From NCBI RefSeq assembly GCF_004799405.1, contig NZ_SSMW01000080.1:118515-182514 (forward strand): 64,000 bases of DNA, in the 5' to 3' direction. This document shows, one piece after another, positions 52,714-63,559 of this stretch. Every line of letters begins with the position of its first letter. Positions within the stretch are counted from its first letter, which is position 1. The translations under genes and the position numbers were made by a program. Under the pieces are notes generated by a model. The model was not told the origin of the DNA. It did not search any database and saw only the letters and a list, made by a program, of their open reading frames with translations. This DNA comes from Bradyrhizobium sp. GTDB lineage: Bacteria > Pseudomonadota > Alphaproteobacteria > Rhizobiales > Xanthobacteraceae.

Positions 52714-53277
52714 TCACGGCAACTTGTCATAGCCTTCGCCGAGCCCGTTCAGGCTGAGCGGGAAACCGATGCCCTCTTCGGGGGTCTCGAAGATGATGAA
52801 GGTAGCGGTCTTGGCGGTGCGGAGCTGGCCGAGCAGCTTGTCGTCCATCACGACTTCGGCAACGCAGCCGTTGGGCAGGCAGCGCACAAAGCCGGCGCGG
52901 CCGACATCGACGTTGTCGAGCTTCAGGCCGAGGCCGGACGGCAGCAGCACGCCGAGCGGCGCCACCACCCGCATCAGCTTACTCTTCTGGTCGGCGGTTT
53001 TCAGCACGATCACGGTAAGGCCGGCGTTGGAGCGGTCTTCCGCCACCACGCTCTGGATCAGGGCGCATTGCTCGGCCTGCGCGCCGGGCGGGGTGTCGCA
53101 GCGGATCTGCCAGTCGCCATGGACCGAGCGCACCGCGCCCTGGGCGTTGGCGGCCGCCGTCGAGCCCAGCAGCAAGGCGATGGCAAGACAACCCGCCAGC
53201 AGGCGGCCTAGGCCGGCGGCAAACGGGTTGTCGCGGCTTGCAGCCACTCTCGCCCGGTGTTTCGAAGGCCCTGTCAG
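52714..53277 (-). CDS. Invasion-associated locus B (IalB) family exported protein
   Basis: 187 residues as annotated. The hydrophobic segment LLAGCLAIALLLGSTAAANAQ is a signal peptide with cleavage after NAQ. The mature domain opens AVRSVHGDWQIRCDTPPGAQ and carries CALIQSVVAEDRSNAGLTVI, VLLPSGLGLKLDN and FVRCLPNGCVAEVVMDD, the typical IalB pattern with paired Cys. The start is uncertain. An in-frame CTG at 53277 lies seven bases behind a perfect GGAGG; a TTG at 53379 would give a long N-terminus, and a GTG further in (near 53244) is also possible. IalB-like proteins in free-living bacteria have no assigned function. Confidence 0.8.
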   Translation of the reverse strand: MTGPSKHRARVAASRDNPFAAGLGRLLAGCLAIALLLGSTAAANAQGAVRSVHGDWQIRCDTPPGAQAEQCALIQSVVAEDRSNAGLTVIVLKTADQKSKLMRVVAPLGVLLPSGLGLKLDNVDVGRAGFVRCLPNGCVAEVVMDDKLLGQLRTAKTATFIIFETPEEGIGFPLSLNGLGEGYDKLP

Positions 53278-53752
53278 GGTCGATCCTCCAGCATTCGCTT
53301 GGATATTCTCGTCAGCGGTTTCTCGGCGATGTCGGTCGAACAGCCGACTGATACGGCAATGACGGCACCTTGAAGGCAATCCTACAGCAATCCCGACACC
53401 GGAACGGCCGTTCCATCATGCGAATCAGGCCTCTCGGGCGCGCCCTGTCTGTGCCTACATCGGGCAATCCGCCTGTCAAGCGCCGCAGGGCTGCAAAGCC
53501 AGCCCTTTTGCCTGATTTCACGGGAAAATGTCACATCGGCAGATTAGCCGGTAATGCATCGCTGTGCGCCCTACTACTGCATTGCGAGAGGCGGCGAATT
53601 ATGGTTTGAGAGGCTGGATTTCGATGCGTTCCAGCGATCCGGCCGGGTACTCCCAAAGTACATCCCAAGGCCGCTTGTCGGGGGACGGATCGTGCAAGCA
53701 TTCCAGCCGTGGGACGGGATGCTTTGGCTTTTATCAAGGGAGCGCGAGCGGC
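53278..53752. other. Long intergenic region upstream of the cox operon
   Basis: These 475 bases lie between the divergent IalB-family gene and coxB and must carry the cox promoter. Reading frames here lack ribosome-binding sites and code-like composition. The coxB ribosome-binding site candidate is AAGGGAG, 11 bases before the ATG at 53753. No RNA gene or repeat was recognised. Confidence 0.4.
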
Positions 53753-56310
<2,558 letters not shown>

Positions 56311-56363
56311 TACGGAATGCGCGGCGCCTGGTTGCGCCGCGACACCAGGAAGCGAGACCTGTC

Positions 56364-57302
56364 TTGTCGGTTGTCGACCACAACGCCATCGAGCTGTCGC
56401 CCCGGATTTCCGAGGCCGAGGTTGCCGACTACGTCGCGTTGCTGAAGCCGCGGGTGATGTCGCTGGTGATCTTCACCGCGCTGGTCGGTTTCTTCATCGC
56501 GCCGATTCACGTCCATCCGGTGCTGGCGTTCACCTCCATCCTCTGCATCGCGGCCGGCGCGGGTGCCGCGGGCGCGCTCAACATGTGGTACGAAAGCGAT
56601 ATCGACGCATTGATGTCGCGCACCGCCAACCGGCCGATCCCGCGCGGGCGCGTGACCCGGCCGGAAGCCCTGGCGTTCGGCATGACGCTGGCGTTCTTCT
56701 CGGTGATGACGCTCGGCATCCTGGTCAACTGGTTCGCCGGCGCGCTGCTCGCATTCACGATCTTCTTCTATGTCGCGGTCTACACCATGGCGCTCAAGCG
56801 CTGGACCGCGCAGAACATCGTGATCGGCGGTGCGGCCGGCGCGCTGCCGCCGGTGGTGGCGTGGGTGGCGGCGACCGGTTCGCTGTCGATCGAGCCGATA
56901 CTGCTGTTCCTGATCATCTTCTTCTGGACCCCGCCGCATTTCTGGGCGCTGGCGCTGTTCCGCGCCGACGATTACGCCCGCGCCGGCGTGCCGATGCTGC
57001 CCGTGGTCGCCGGCCCCGACGCGACGCGGCTGCAGATATTGCTTTACACGGTGGTGTTGGTAGCGGTCGCCTTCGCGCCGTGGCCGCTCGGCTATTTCGA
57101 TGCGGTCTACGGCATCACCTCGCTGGTTCTCGGCGCCGCCATGCTGGCGCTGGCGATCAACGTCTATCGCCATCGCGAGGGCGGTGGCGCATCGCGCGCG
57201 ACGCGGAAGCTGTTCGCCTTTTCGATCCTTTATCTGTTCGCGCTGTTCGCAACCTTGCTGGCCGAGGTTGTCGTTCATGCCCTGGCACCTTCGGTCTGGT
57301 AG
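56364..57302 (+). CDS. ctaB: Protohaem IX farnesyltransferase
   Basis: 312 residues. A TTG at 56364 is taken as the start because the protein N-terminus [20 protein letters not shown] then matches the family and 53 bases separate it from coxA. The prenyltransferase motifs [20 protein letters not shown] (first D-x-x-x-D) and [20 protein letters not shown] (second) are present. About nine hydrophobic helices are seen. It converts haem b to haem o, the precursor of the haem a used by the oxidase encoded next to it. Confidence 0.93.
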   Translation: MSVVDHNAIELSPRISEAEVADYVALLKPRVMSLVIFTALVGFFIAPIHVHPVLAFTSILCIAAGAGAAGALNMWYESDIDALMSRTANRPIPRGRVTRPEALAFGMTLAFFSVMTLGILVNWFAGALLAFTIFFYVAVYTMALKRWTAQNIVIGGAAGALPPVVAWVAATGSLSIEPILLFLIIFFWTPPHFWALALFRADDYARAGVPMLPVVAGPDATRLQILLYTVVLVAVAFAPWPLGYFDAVYGITSLVLGAAMLALAINVYRHREGGGASRATRKLFAFSILYLFALFATLLAEVVVHALAPSVW

Positions 57303-57320
57303 GGGGCGCATGGCGAGGCA

Positions 57321-57485
57321 ATGGACGACAAGCGGAAGCCGGATGGAATCGTCCTCACCGAGGCGCAGAAGAAAAGCCGTCGCCAGCGTTCGATCGCCAT
57401 CGCACTCGCGCTCGGCATCCTGGTCGTGCTGTTCTTCGCGGTCACCATGGTCAAGGGGCCGGCCGTTCTAGTGCGGCCGATGTAA
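57321..57485 (+). CDS. Small single-pass membrane protein of the cox locus (CoxF-like)
   Basis: 54 residues. A basic N-terminal part ([13 protein letters not shown]) is followed by one hydrophobic helix ([20 protein letters not shown]) and ends [10 protein letters not shown]. It lies 18 bases after ctaB and 4 bases before ctaG in the same direction, with GCGAGGCA upstream of its ATG. A small ORF at this place is common in related cox operons and is sometimes called CoxF. It probably aids oxidase assembly; this is inference from position. Confidence 0.72.
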   Translation: MDDKRKPDGIVLTEAQKKSRRQRSIAIALALGILVVLFFAVTMVKGPAVLVRPM

Positions 57486-57489
57486 CGCG

Positions 57490-58167
57490 ATGGAAAACCA
57501 ACCGACGATGCCGCAACTGCCGACCGAAAACCGCAAGGATACGCCGCGCCAGCCGGCATCGGGGCGCGGGCTTGTTTCGGGGCGCGGGCTTGGCCGCGAT
57601 GCGGTGGTGGCTGCGATTTGCGGTTTCGTCGTGGTGTTGATGGTTGGCGCGTCCTATGCCGCCGTGCCGTTCTACAACTGGTTCTGCCGCGCCACCGGCT
57701 TCAACGGCACCACGCAGGTCGCGACCGCTGCACCCTCGTCGGCGCCGCTGGCGCGCAAGATCGCGGTGCGCTTCGATTCCAACGTAGCCCCTGGACTGCC
57801 GTGGAAATTCGAGCCGGAGCGGACCGAAATCGAGGTCAGGATCGGCGAAGTCGTCACCGTGTTCTATCATGTGACCAACCAGTCGGCGCGGACCACGACC
57901 GGGCAGGCCGCCTACAATGTGGCGCCGCTGACGGTCGGCAGCTATTTCGAGAAGATCAACTGCTTCTGCTTCACCGAACAGACCATGGGCCCCGGCGAAA
58001 AGCGCGACATGCCCGTGGTGTTCTATGTCGATCCCTCGATCGTCACGGACAGCGACAATGAGGGGCTCAACTCCATCACTTTGTCCTATACCTTCTACCC
58101 CCTGCGCGACCCGGCGCCGAAGCCGCTGGCGGCGAGCGAGCCGGATAGACGCAAGGGTAACCTCTGA
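57490..58167 (+). CDS. ctaG: Cytochrome c oxidase assembly protein CtaG (Cox11)
   Basis: 225 residues. One membrane helix ([20 protein letters not shown]) precedes a periplasmic immunoglobulin-like domain. The conserved [34 protein letters not shown] and the copper motif [20 protein letters not shown] (C-F-C-F) are clear Cox11 signatures. It inserts copper into the CuB site of subunit I. It follows the small ORF by 4 bases. An inverted repeat with a T-rich tail lies between it and coxC. Confidence 0.94.
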   Translation: MENQPTMPQLPTENRKDTPRQPASGRGLVSGRGLGRDAVVAAICGFVVVLMVGASYAAVPFYNWFCRATGFNGTTQVATAAPSSAPLARKIAVRFDSNVAPGLPWKFEPERTEIEVRIGEVVTVFYHVTNQSARTTTGQAAYNVAPLTVGSYFEKINCFCFTEQTMGPGEKRDMPVVFYVDPSIVTDSDNEGLNSITLSYTFYPLRDPAPKPLAASEPDRRKGNL

Positions 58168-58170
58168 CCG

Positions 58171-58210
58171 CCGGGATCTTCCCTTAAAGATCCCGGGATT
58201 TGATTTTTTG
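58171..58210 (+). terminator. Hairpin with T-rich tail between ctaG and coxC
   Basis: CCGGGATCTT and AAGATCCCGG form a 10-base stem (58171-58196) followed by GATTTGATTTTTTG. It looks like a weak intrinsic terminator or an mRNA processing/stability element inside the operon, three bases after the ctaG stop. Confidence 0.6.
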
Positions 58211-58243
58211 GGATGGCACGGCACCGCTAACGGAGAGACCGCA

Positions 58244-59101
58244 ATGGCTACGGCGCAAGTCAAGCAACACGACTACCACCTCGTCGATCCCAGTCCGTGG
58301 CCGATCGTTGGCGCCGTCTCGGCCTTCATCATGGCGGTCGGCGCGATCGGCTGGATGCACCACCTGTTCTCCGCGGCGCCGATCGTTTTCGGCGTCGGCG
58401 TCATCGGCGTGCTCTACACCATGGCGAGCTGGTGGGCCGATGTGATCCGCGAAGCCCAGTACAAGGGCGATCACACCCGCGTGGTGCAGATCAGCCACCG
58501 TTACGGCATGATCCTGTTCATCGCCTCCGAGGTGATGTTCTTTGTCGCCTGGTTCTGGGCCTTCTTCAACTCGGCGCTGTTTCCGGCCGATCCGGTCCAC
58601 GCCGCGCGCGAGGCGCTGTTCGGCGGGGTATGGCCGCCCAAGGGCATCGAAACCTTCGACCCCTGGCATCTGCCGCTGTTGAATACGCTGCTGCTGTTGA
58701 CCTCCGGCACCACAGTGACCTGGGCGCATCACGCGCTGCTGGAAGGCGACCGCAAGGGCCTCAAATACGGCTTGCTGCTGACGATCGCGCTCGGCGTGTC
58801 CTTTACCTGCGTGCAGGCCTATGAATACAGCCATGCCGCGTTCAGCTTCGCCGGCAATATCTACGGCGCGACCTTCTTCATGGCGACCGGCTTCCACGGT
58901 TTCCATGTGCTGATCGGCTCGATCTTCCTGATCGTCTGCCTGTTCCGCGCCTATGCCGGGCATTTTTCGCCGACCCAGCATCTCGGCTTCGAATTCGCCG
59001 CCTGGTACTGGCATTTCGTCGATGTGGTGTGGCTGTTCCTGTTCATCTGCATCTATGTCTGGGGCCACGGCGCCGAGACCATGGCGCACGGCGCGCATTG
59101 A
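58244..59101 (+). CDS. coxC: Cytochrome c oxidase subunit III
   Basis: 285 residues from the ATG at 58244 (CGGAGAGACC upstream). Seven membrane helices are visible. Conserved segments are [39 protein letters not shown] (the Glu of helix III), [20 protein letters not shown] and [20 protein letters not shown], with a final [18 protein letters not shown]. It stabilises the oxidase core and proton uptake. A palindromic repeat follows 48 bases after the stop. Confidence 0.95.
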   Translation: MATAQVKQHDYHLVDPSPWPIVGAVSAFIMAVGAIGWMHHLFSAAPIVFGVGVIGVLYTMASWWADVIREAQYKGDHTRVVQISHRYGMILFIASEVMFFVAWFWAFFNSALFPADPVHAAREALFGGVWPPKGIETFDPWHLPLLNTLLLLTSGTTVTWAHHALLEGDRKGLKYGLLLTIALGVSFTCVQAYEYSHAAFSFAGNIYGATFFMATGFHGFHVLIGSIFLIVCLFRAYAGHFSPTQHLGFEFAAWYWHFVDVVWLFLFICIYVWGHGAETMAHGAH

Positions 59102-59149
59102 TACTGGGCTGCGTGCTAACAAGGAGCGGCCGCGGGGCCGTCCCTTTTT

Positions 59150-59295
59150 TCCCTTCTCCTCGCGTGGGAGAAGGTGACTCGAATGAGCGCAGCGAATTCG
59201 AGACCAAGGAGGGGCCGTCTCCGTGGATAGAGACCCCTCATCCGGCCCGGACTTCGTCCGCGCCACCTTCTCCCACAAGGGGAGAAGGGAAGGAC
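59150..59295. repeat. Palindromic repeat element, copy D
   Basis: The left arm CCCTTCTCCTCGCGTGGGAG and right arm TTCTCCCACAAGGGGAGAAG belong to the same family as copies A, B, C and E. Its right edge, GGGGAGAAGGGAAGGA, lies immediately in front of the DUF983 ATG and appears to supply its ribosome-binding site. Confidence 0.83.
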
Positions 59296-59300
59296 ATCGC

Positions 59301-59690
59301 ATGCCGGACCAGACGCCACCCACGGTGACCGAAAGCGCGATGCGCGGCCTTGCCTGCAAATGCCCGCGCTGCGGCAAGGGCAAATTGTATGCGGGATTTT
59401 TGACGCTGCGGCCGAACTGCACGGCCTGCGGGCTCGATTATGCCTTCATCGACGCCGGCGACGGCCCCGCGATCTTCATCATCATGATTGCCGGCGCCAT
59501 CGTAGTCGGCTGCGCGCTGGTCGTCGAGATCAAGTACCAGCCGCCATACTGGCTGCATGCCGTGTTGTGGCTGCCGCTGATTCTCGCCACCACGCTGCTG
59601 CCGCTGCGCGCGATGAAGTCGCTGTTGATCGCGCTGCAGTTCCATCACAAGGCCGCCGAAGGCCGGTTGATCGGCCGCGAGCCGGAATGA
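59301..59690 (+). CDS. DUF983 family protein
   Basis: 129 residues from the ATG at 59301; the longer open frame would translate repeat sequence. An N-terminal zinc-ribbon-like pair CKCPRCGKGKLYAGFL and CTACGLDYAFIDAG precedes two membrane helices (FIIMIAGAIVVGCALVVEI and LWLPLILATTLLPLRAMKSL). DUF983 proteins commonly lie between coxC and surf1 in alphaproteobacteria, as here, suggesting an assembly role. The stop overlaps the surf1 ATG (ATGA). Its ribosome-binding site appears to come from the preceding repeat. Confidence 0.9.
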   Translation: MPDQTPPTVTESAMRGLACKCPRCGKGKLYAGFLTLRPNCTACGLDYAFIDAGDGPAIFIIMIAGAIVVGCALVVEIKYQPPYWLHAVLWLPLILATTLLPLRAMKSLLIALQFHHKAAEGRLIGREPE

Positions 59691-60451
59691 CCGGCATATC
59701 CGGAAGACGGCCCGGCAGCGTCGCCGGCTTCGGCGTTTTCACGCTGGTGACGGTGGCGCTGTTCACTGGCCTCGGGGTGTGGCAGTTGCAGCGCCGGATC
59801 GAAAAGCACGCGCTGATCGCGGCGCTGACCGAACGGCTGGCGGCCGCACCCGAAGCGCTGCCGGCGTCCACGCAATGGGGTGCGCTTGAGCCTGCGCGCG
59901 ACGAGTTCCGCCGCGTCCGGTTGACGGCGACATATGCAAGGCTGCCCGATGCGATGGTCTACAGCTCCGGCTCCGCCGTGCGCGAGGATATTTCCGGCCC
60001 CGGCACCTGGGCCTTCATGCCGGCGAAGCTGCCGACCGGCGAGACCGTCGTGGTCAATGCGGGCTTTGTGCAAAACACCATGCAGGACCGGGGGCAGCAG
60101 GATCGCGCCGTGACGCCGCTCCTAACCGGCGAGCCCATGACGTTGACCGGCTACATCCGTTTCCCCGAGAAAGCCGGCTTGCTGACGCCGCCGGAAAATC
60201 CCGCCAGCCGGCTGTGGTTCACGCGGGATCACCTGGCGATGGCGCGGACACTCGGTTGGAACGATGTCGCGCCGTTCTATGTCGATCTGGAAACGCCGGT
60301 GCCCGCAAGCGGCATCCCCAAGCCGGGTCCGCTTGAGGTCCATCTCAAGGACGATCACCTGCAATATGCCATCACCTGGTTCGGCCTGGCGGGTGCGGTG
60401 GTGATCGCGTTCGCGGTGTGGAGCCGCGGGCAGCGGCAGAGCAGGCTGTAG
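59687..60451 (+). CDS. SURF1 family cytochrome oxidase assembly protein
   Basis: 254 residues, overlapping DUF983 by 4 bases. It has one membrane helix at each end (SVAGFGVFTLVTVALFTGLG and YAITWFGLAGAVVIAFAVWS). The N-terminal GVWQLQRRIEKHALI and C-terminal HLKDDHLQYAITWFGLA are standard SURF1 signatures. The periplasmic loop includes VVVNAGFVQNTMQDR and LTGYIRFPEKAG. SURF1 helps place haem a in subunit I. It is the last gene of the cox operon here. Confidence 0.92.
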   Translation: MTGISGRRPGSVAGFGVFTLVTVALFTGLGVWQLQRRIEKHALIAALTERLAAAPEALPASTQWGALEPARDEFRRVRLTATYARLPDAMVYSSGSAVREDISGPGTWAFMPAKLPTGETVVVNAGFVQNTMQDRGQQDRAVTPLLTGEPMTLTGYIRFPEKAGLLTPPENPASRLWFTRDHLAMARTLGWNDVAPFYVDLETPVPASGIPKPGPLEVHLKDDHLQYAITWFGLAGAVVIAFAVWSRGQRQSRL

Positions 60452-60726
60452 CCCTTCAGCCGTTTGTTTTTGACGGGTCCGGATTTCAGCGCACCACTGG
60501 CCTGCGCTGGCCCGGAACTTGCTTTGAGGTCATCGTCCAGGCAGCTTTTTTCTGCCTGGAGGGATTTTCTTCACTCCCTTGGGTCGCCGCACCTTCCGGC
60601 AGCGGCGAGCTTTCGATTGGCCGGGACGGTAGGCCGCGTGAGTCCATGACCCGGTCCACATGCGCGCGATGCGGCAACATTTTCGAGAACGGCCTTGCTG
60701 TGGAGGCCCATTTTGGAGATTGCAAA

Positions 60727-60879
60727 ATGACTGCTATTGCAAGAGTCCTTTCCCGCGCTTCCGGAATCGAGATTGACGTTGAAACGCTTAAAACCCTCGT
60801 GATGTTTTGTGGCGTCGGACTGACGGTGTCCCTGATGCTGGCGTCCTACGGTCTGGATTTGAGTCCAGGTTTTTTCTGA
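60727..60879 (+). CDS. Small single-pass membrane protein, unknown
   Basis: 50 residues (MTAIARVLSRASGIEIDVET, then one hydrophobic helix LVMFCGVGLTVSLMLASYG and LDLSPGFF). TTTTGGAG lies upstream of the ATG. A longer frame exists from 60418, including a Cys-rich CARCGNIFENGL segment, but it overlaps the surf1 end and has no ribosome-binding site. The 275 bases between surf1 and this ORF show nothing else. I believe related short ORFs occur in relatives, but this was not checked. Confidence 0.5.
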   Translation: MTAIARVLSRASGIEIDVETLKTLVMFCGVGLTVSLMLASYGLDLSPGFF

Positions 60880-60897
60880 TCAAGCAGGAGTTTTTCC

Positions 60898-61179
60898 GTG
60901 AGATCATTCTGGCGATTGACGTTTGTGATGGCATTTGTCCTCGGTGAGCCAAGCTTCGCTCAGAAGCTGGTCGACCCGAATTCTGTCGCTCCTGAATTTC
61001 GAGAAGCTGCCGTCAAGCGGCGCGCCGAACAGATCAGGCAAATCGAGTGCGGTCGCAAGGCCGACGCCGCCAAGGTGTTGCCAAGAGACCGGACCGCCTA
61101 TCTTACGGTATGCTTGGCTGAAGAGGGCCCAAATCCTGCGACGGCCGCCGCAAAGCCAGGCAGCCCGGTTAGCGATTAG
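60898..61179 (+). CDS. Small exported protein, PsiF-like
   Basis: 93 residues starting at GTG with AAGCAGGAG upstream. A signal peptide (LTFVMAFVLGEPSFAQ) precedes a short mature chain. CGRKADAAKVLPRDRTAYLT followed by VCL recalls the Cys-x-n-Cys repeat of the PsiF family, with two Cys that may form a disulfide. It is 18 bases downstream of the small membrane ORF. Its role is unknown; the PsiF assignment is tentative. Confidence 0.6.
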   Translation: MRSFWRLTFVMAFVLGEPSFAQKLVDPNSVAPEFREAAVKRRAEQIRQIECGRKADAAKVLPRDRTAYLTVCLAEEGPNPATAAAKPGSPVSD

Positions 61180-61277
61180 GTCGAAGGCTTCCCTCGCAAG
61201 CAATCTCCGACTACGGTTCGCAGGGCGCGGCTCCGACAACGGCGGCTCGCACCGGCACCATCACCACCATTAGCGAA

Positions 61278-61937
61278 TTGCACAGCTTCCTTGAGATCGT
61301 CGCACTATCGATCGGCGTCAGCCTGGCGGCGACGGCGGCCGCGACGGCAATCAGCCTGCCGATCGGGGCCGCTCTTGCAATTTTTCCTTTCCGCGGACGG
61401 CGACTGATTGTCGTTTTGATCAATGCGTTCTTTGGATTGCCGCCCGTCGTTGTCGGCCTCGTGCTCTATCTCGCCCTTTCGCGCTCCGGGCCTTTGGGCT
61501 CGCTTGCCCTGCTTTTCACGCCGACCGCCATGGTGATCGCGCAGACGATCCTTGCAATTCCGATCATCACGGCGCTTGTGCATCGCGCCAGCGAGCGGGC
61601 TTGGGCGCGCTACGGTGACGAACTAACCAGCGATGGCGCGACGCGATTGCAGGCGGTTCCGCAAATTCTGATGATCATTCGCGCCGACCTCGTAACCGCC
61701 GTACTGGCCGGCTTCGGTCGCACCGTCTCGGAAGTTGGCGCGGTGATCCTGGTGGGCGGCAACATTCGCGGCTTGACCAGAACGATGACGACGGCCATTG
61801 CACTTCAAACCAGCCAGGGCGACCTGTCGTTGGCATTGGCGCTTGGTGCGGTGCTGGTCGGGATCAGCATTTCCGTAAGCGCAACGGTCTTCGCATTGGC
61901 GGGGCGGGCGCGAACGGCGGAGAGCGACGAAGTATGA
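61278..61937 (+). CDS. tupB: Tungstate/molybdate-type ABC transporter permease
   Basis: 219 residues from a TTG at 61278; no ATG lies upstream in the open frame, so the exact start is uncertain. About six hydrophobic helices are seen. The segment RADLVTAVLAGFGRTVSEVG followed by AVILVGGNIRG is the EAA-type loop of TupB permeases, and FGLPPVVVGLVLYLALSRSG is typical of the N-terminal half. It overlaps the binding-protein gene by 4 bases (ATGA). Specificity for tungstate follows from the family and the partner, not from a test. No ATPase gene is present next to it. Confidence 0.87.
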   Translation: MHSFLEIVALSIGVSLAATAAATAISLPIGAALAIFPFRGRRLIVVLINAFFGLPPVVVGLVLYLALSRSGPLGSLALLFTPTAMVIAQTILAIPIITALVHRASERAWARYGDELTSDGATRLQAVPQILMIIRADLVTAVLAGFGRTVSEVGAVILVGGNIRGLTRTMTTAIALQTSQGDLSLALALGAVLVGISISVSATVFALAGRARTAESDEV

Positions 61938-62755
61938 TCAGAAATATCCTGGCGCTGATCGCAATCCTGGCGGCGGCCAATGCAAGTTCTGCCGAACCGC
62001 AATCCATCGTTCTGGCCTCGACAACGTCGGTCGAAGCATCGGGACTATTGGCGAACATTCTTCCGCAGTTCACGGCCAGGAGCGGTATTATGGTCAACGT
62101 GGTGGCGCAGGGCACGGGCAAGGCAATAGACACCGTGCGGCGGGGCGACGCCGATCTCTTGCTGGTTCACGATCCGGAGGCCGAACAACATTTCATGGAT
62201 GAAGGCCACGGCTTGACGCGCCGGCAAATCGCATGGAACGACTTTATCATCGTTGGGCCGTCCGCCGATCCGGCTCATGTGAAGGGCGGCAACGACAGTG
62301 TCGCGGCGTTGAAGGCGATTGCCGCGTCGCAGGCCCCGTTCGTGTCGCGCGGCGACAACAGCGGTACCAATGCGGCCGAGCTGCGTCTTTGGAAGATCGC
62401 CGGTCGGACCCCGGACATGCTCAACAAGGAGAAATGGTATCGCGACATCGGCGGCGGCATGGGTCAGGCGCTCAATGCCGCGAGCGCCATCGACGCCTAC
62501 ACGCTGTCCGATCGCGGCACGTGGCTCAGCTTCAACAACAAGCGATCGTTGATTGTCGCGGTCGAGGGTGACCCGCGCCTTCTCAACCGGTACGACGTCA
62601 TCGAACTAAGTCCCCAAAAACATGCCGGCGCAAAACTCGCGGCTGCGAAGATGTTCGCAGATTGGCTGGTTTCGCCCGAGGGGCAGCAAGCAATCGGGGC
62701 GTATCAGGTCAATAGCCAAAAACTGTTCAACCCGTCCGCGGATTCACCGAAGTAA
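61934..62755 (+). CDS. tupA: Tungstate-type ABC transporter substrate-binding protein
   Basis: 273 residues. A signal peptide (ILALIAILAAANASSAEP) precedes the mature chain VLASTTSVEASGLLANILPQ, the TupA signature in which the T-T-S binds the oxyanion. Other TupA segments are VVAQGTGKAIDTVRRGDADLL, read here as GTGKAIDTVRRGDADLLLVH, FVSRGDNSGTNAAELRLW and YTLSDRGTWLSF. It binds tungstate or molybdate in the periplasm. It is followed by a convergent cupin gene, so the expected TupC ATPase gene is missing from the locus. Confidence 0.9.
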   Translation: MIRNILALIAILAAANASSAEPQSIVLASTTSVEASGLLANILPQFTARSGIMVNVVAQGTGKAIDTVRRGDADLLLVHDPEAEQHFMDEGHGLTRRQIAWNDFIIVGPSADPAHVKGGNDSVAALKAIAASQAPFVSRGDNSGTNAAELRLWKIAGRTPDMLNKEKWYRDIGGGMGQALNAASAIDAYTLSDRGTWLSFNNKRSLIVAVEGDPRLLNRYDVIELSPQKHAGAKLAAAKMFADWLVSPEGQQAIGAYQVNSQKLFNPSADSPK

Positions 62756-62809
62756 CCGTTTCCAATTCCAGGCCGAACATTATTCCCTTGATTGACGCCA
62801 CCTGTCCTC

Positions 62810-63439
62810 TCACTCAAACTTGGCTGGCACCGACGCCGGCCTGGTCGCATCCAGCAGGAACATCACCAGTTGATCCAGATCGGTCGTCCCGCTGTTAGAC
62901 ACTTCCATCGGCATGTCCGGGCCGTGGCCCACCAGTGACTGACCAGCTTCCGTGCGGTTTACCCCGTGCAGTATTCTTTGGCTGACCTGACCAGTAAGCA
63001 CGTAGAACGACTCGGAACCGGGATGTGAATGTACCGGTGTTTTGGAGCCGGGCGGACCGCCGGCGTGATTGATCCGCAGCAGATATTCCGGCGCCGCGAA
63101 AACTGGCACCGGACCAATCTCGGCCACTTTGGTGCCGCCTGGCGTCGTGCCGTCCTTCTGACCGAGCGTGAACAGCCAGACCTTGCCCGATACCGCTGCG
63201 GCCAACGACGTCGCACTAGCGGCCGCGGCGCTTTGTGCCTGGTCGAGTGTCGGGAAATTCTCGATCCGCCAATACAGCGGTCCCGGCGGCAGACCATTCA
63301 GTTTTTTCTCCGCTACCGGGCTTACAACGAATTGTCCCGGCTCGGCTGCTGCCGGGGACGACAGCAATATCGCCACTGCAAAGAGCGAGACCAACCAAGC
63401 GATAAAACACCAAGTGTCTAATCTTCGTGGATTCATCAT
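62810..63439 (-). CDS. Exported cupin-domain protein
   Basis: 209 residues (the first two codons are both Met). A signal peptide (CFIAWLVSLFAVAILLSSPA) with cleavage near AAAEP is followed by a single cupin barrel. PGSKTPVHSHPGSESFYVLTG carries the H-x-H and Glu metal ligands (cited in part as PVHSHPGSESFYVL), and LVGHGPDMPMEVSNSG the second motif. A metal-binding, periplasmic role is likely; enzymatic activity is unknown. The gene is convergent with tupA (54 bases between stops). Confidence 0.82.
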   Translation of the reverse strand: MMNPRRLDTWCFIAWLVSLFAVAILLSSPAAAEPGQFVVSPVAEKKLNGLPPGPLYWRIENFPTLDQAQSAAAASATSLAAAVSGKVWLFTLGQKDGTTPGGTKVAEIGPVPVFAAPEYLLRINHAGGPPGSKTPVHSHPGSESFYVLTGQVSQRILHGVNRTEAGQSLVGHGPDMPMEVSNSGTTDLDQLVMFLLDATRPASVPAKFE

Positions 63440-63559
63440 GTCGTTCCTCGATTATTCTACGGCATCGCGTCGGCGAACCGAAGCGCATTTCTCCGTCCCT
63501 CGAGCCACGGCCAAGACTAGCAGTTTGTGAATGCGCGGCGAGTGGGAAGAGCACTCAAT

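Noticed and set aside
60418..60726. Possible longer N-terminus for the 50-residue ORF, including a Cys-rich zinc-finger-like CARCGNIFENG segment
   Set aside because: It would overlap the end of surf1, has no ribosome-binding site, and its upstream part is low-complexity; the ATG at 60727 has TTGGAG in front. An intermediate start at 60646 cannot be fully excluded.
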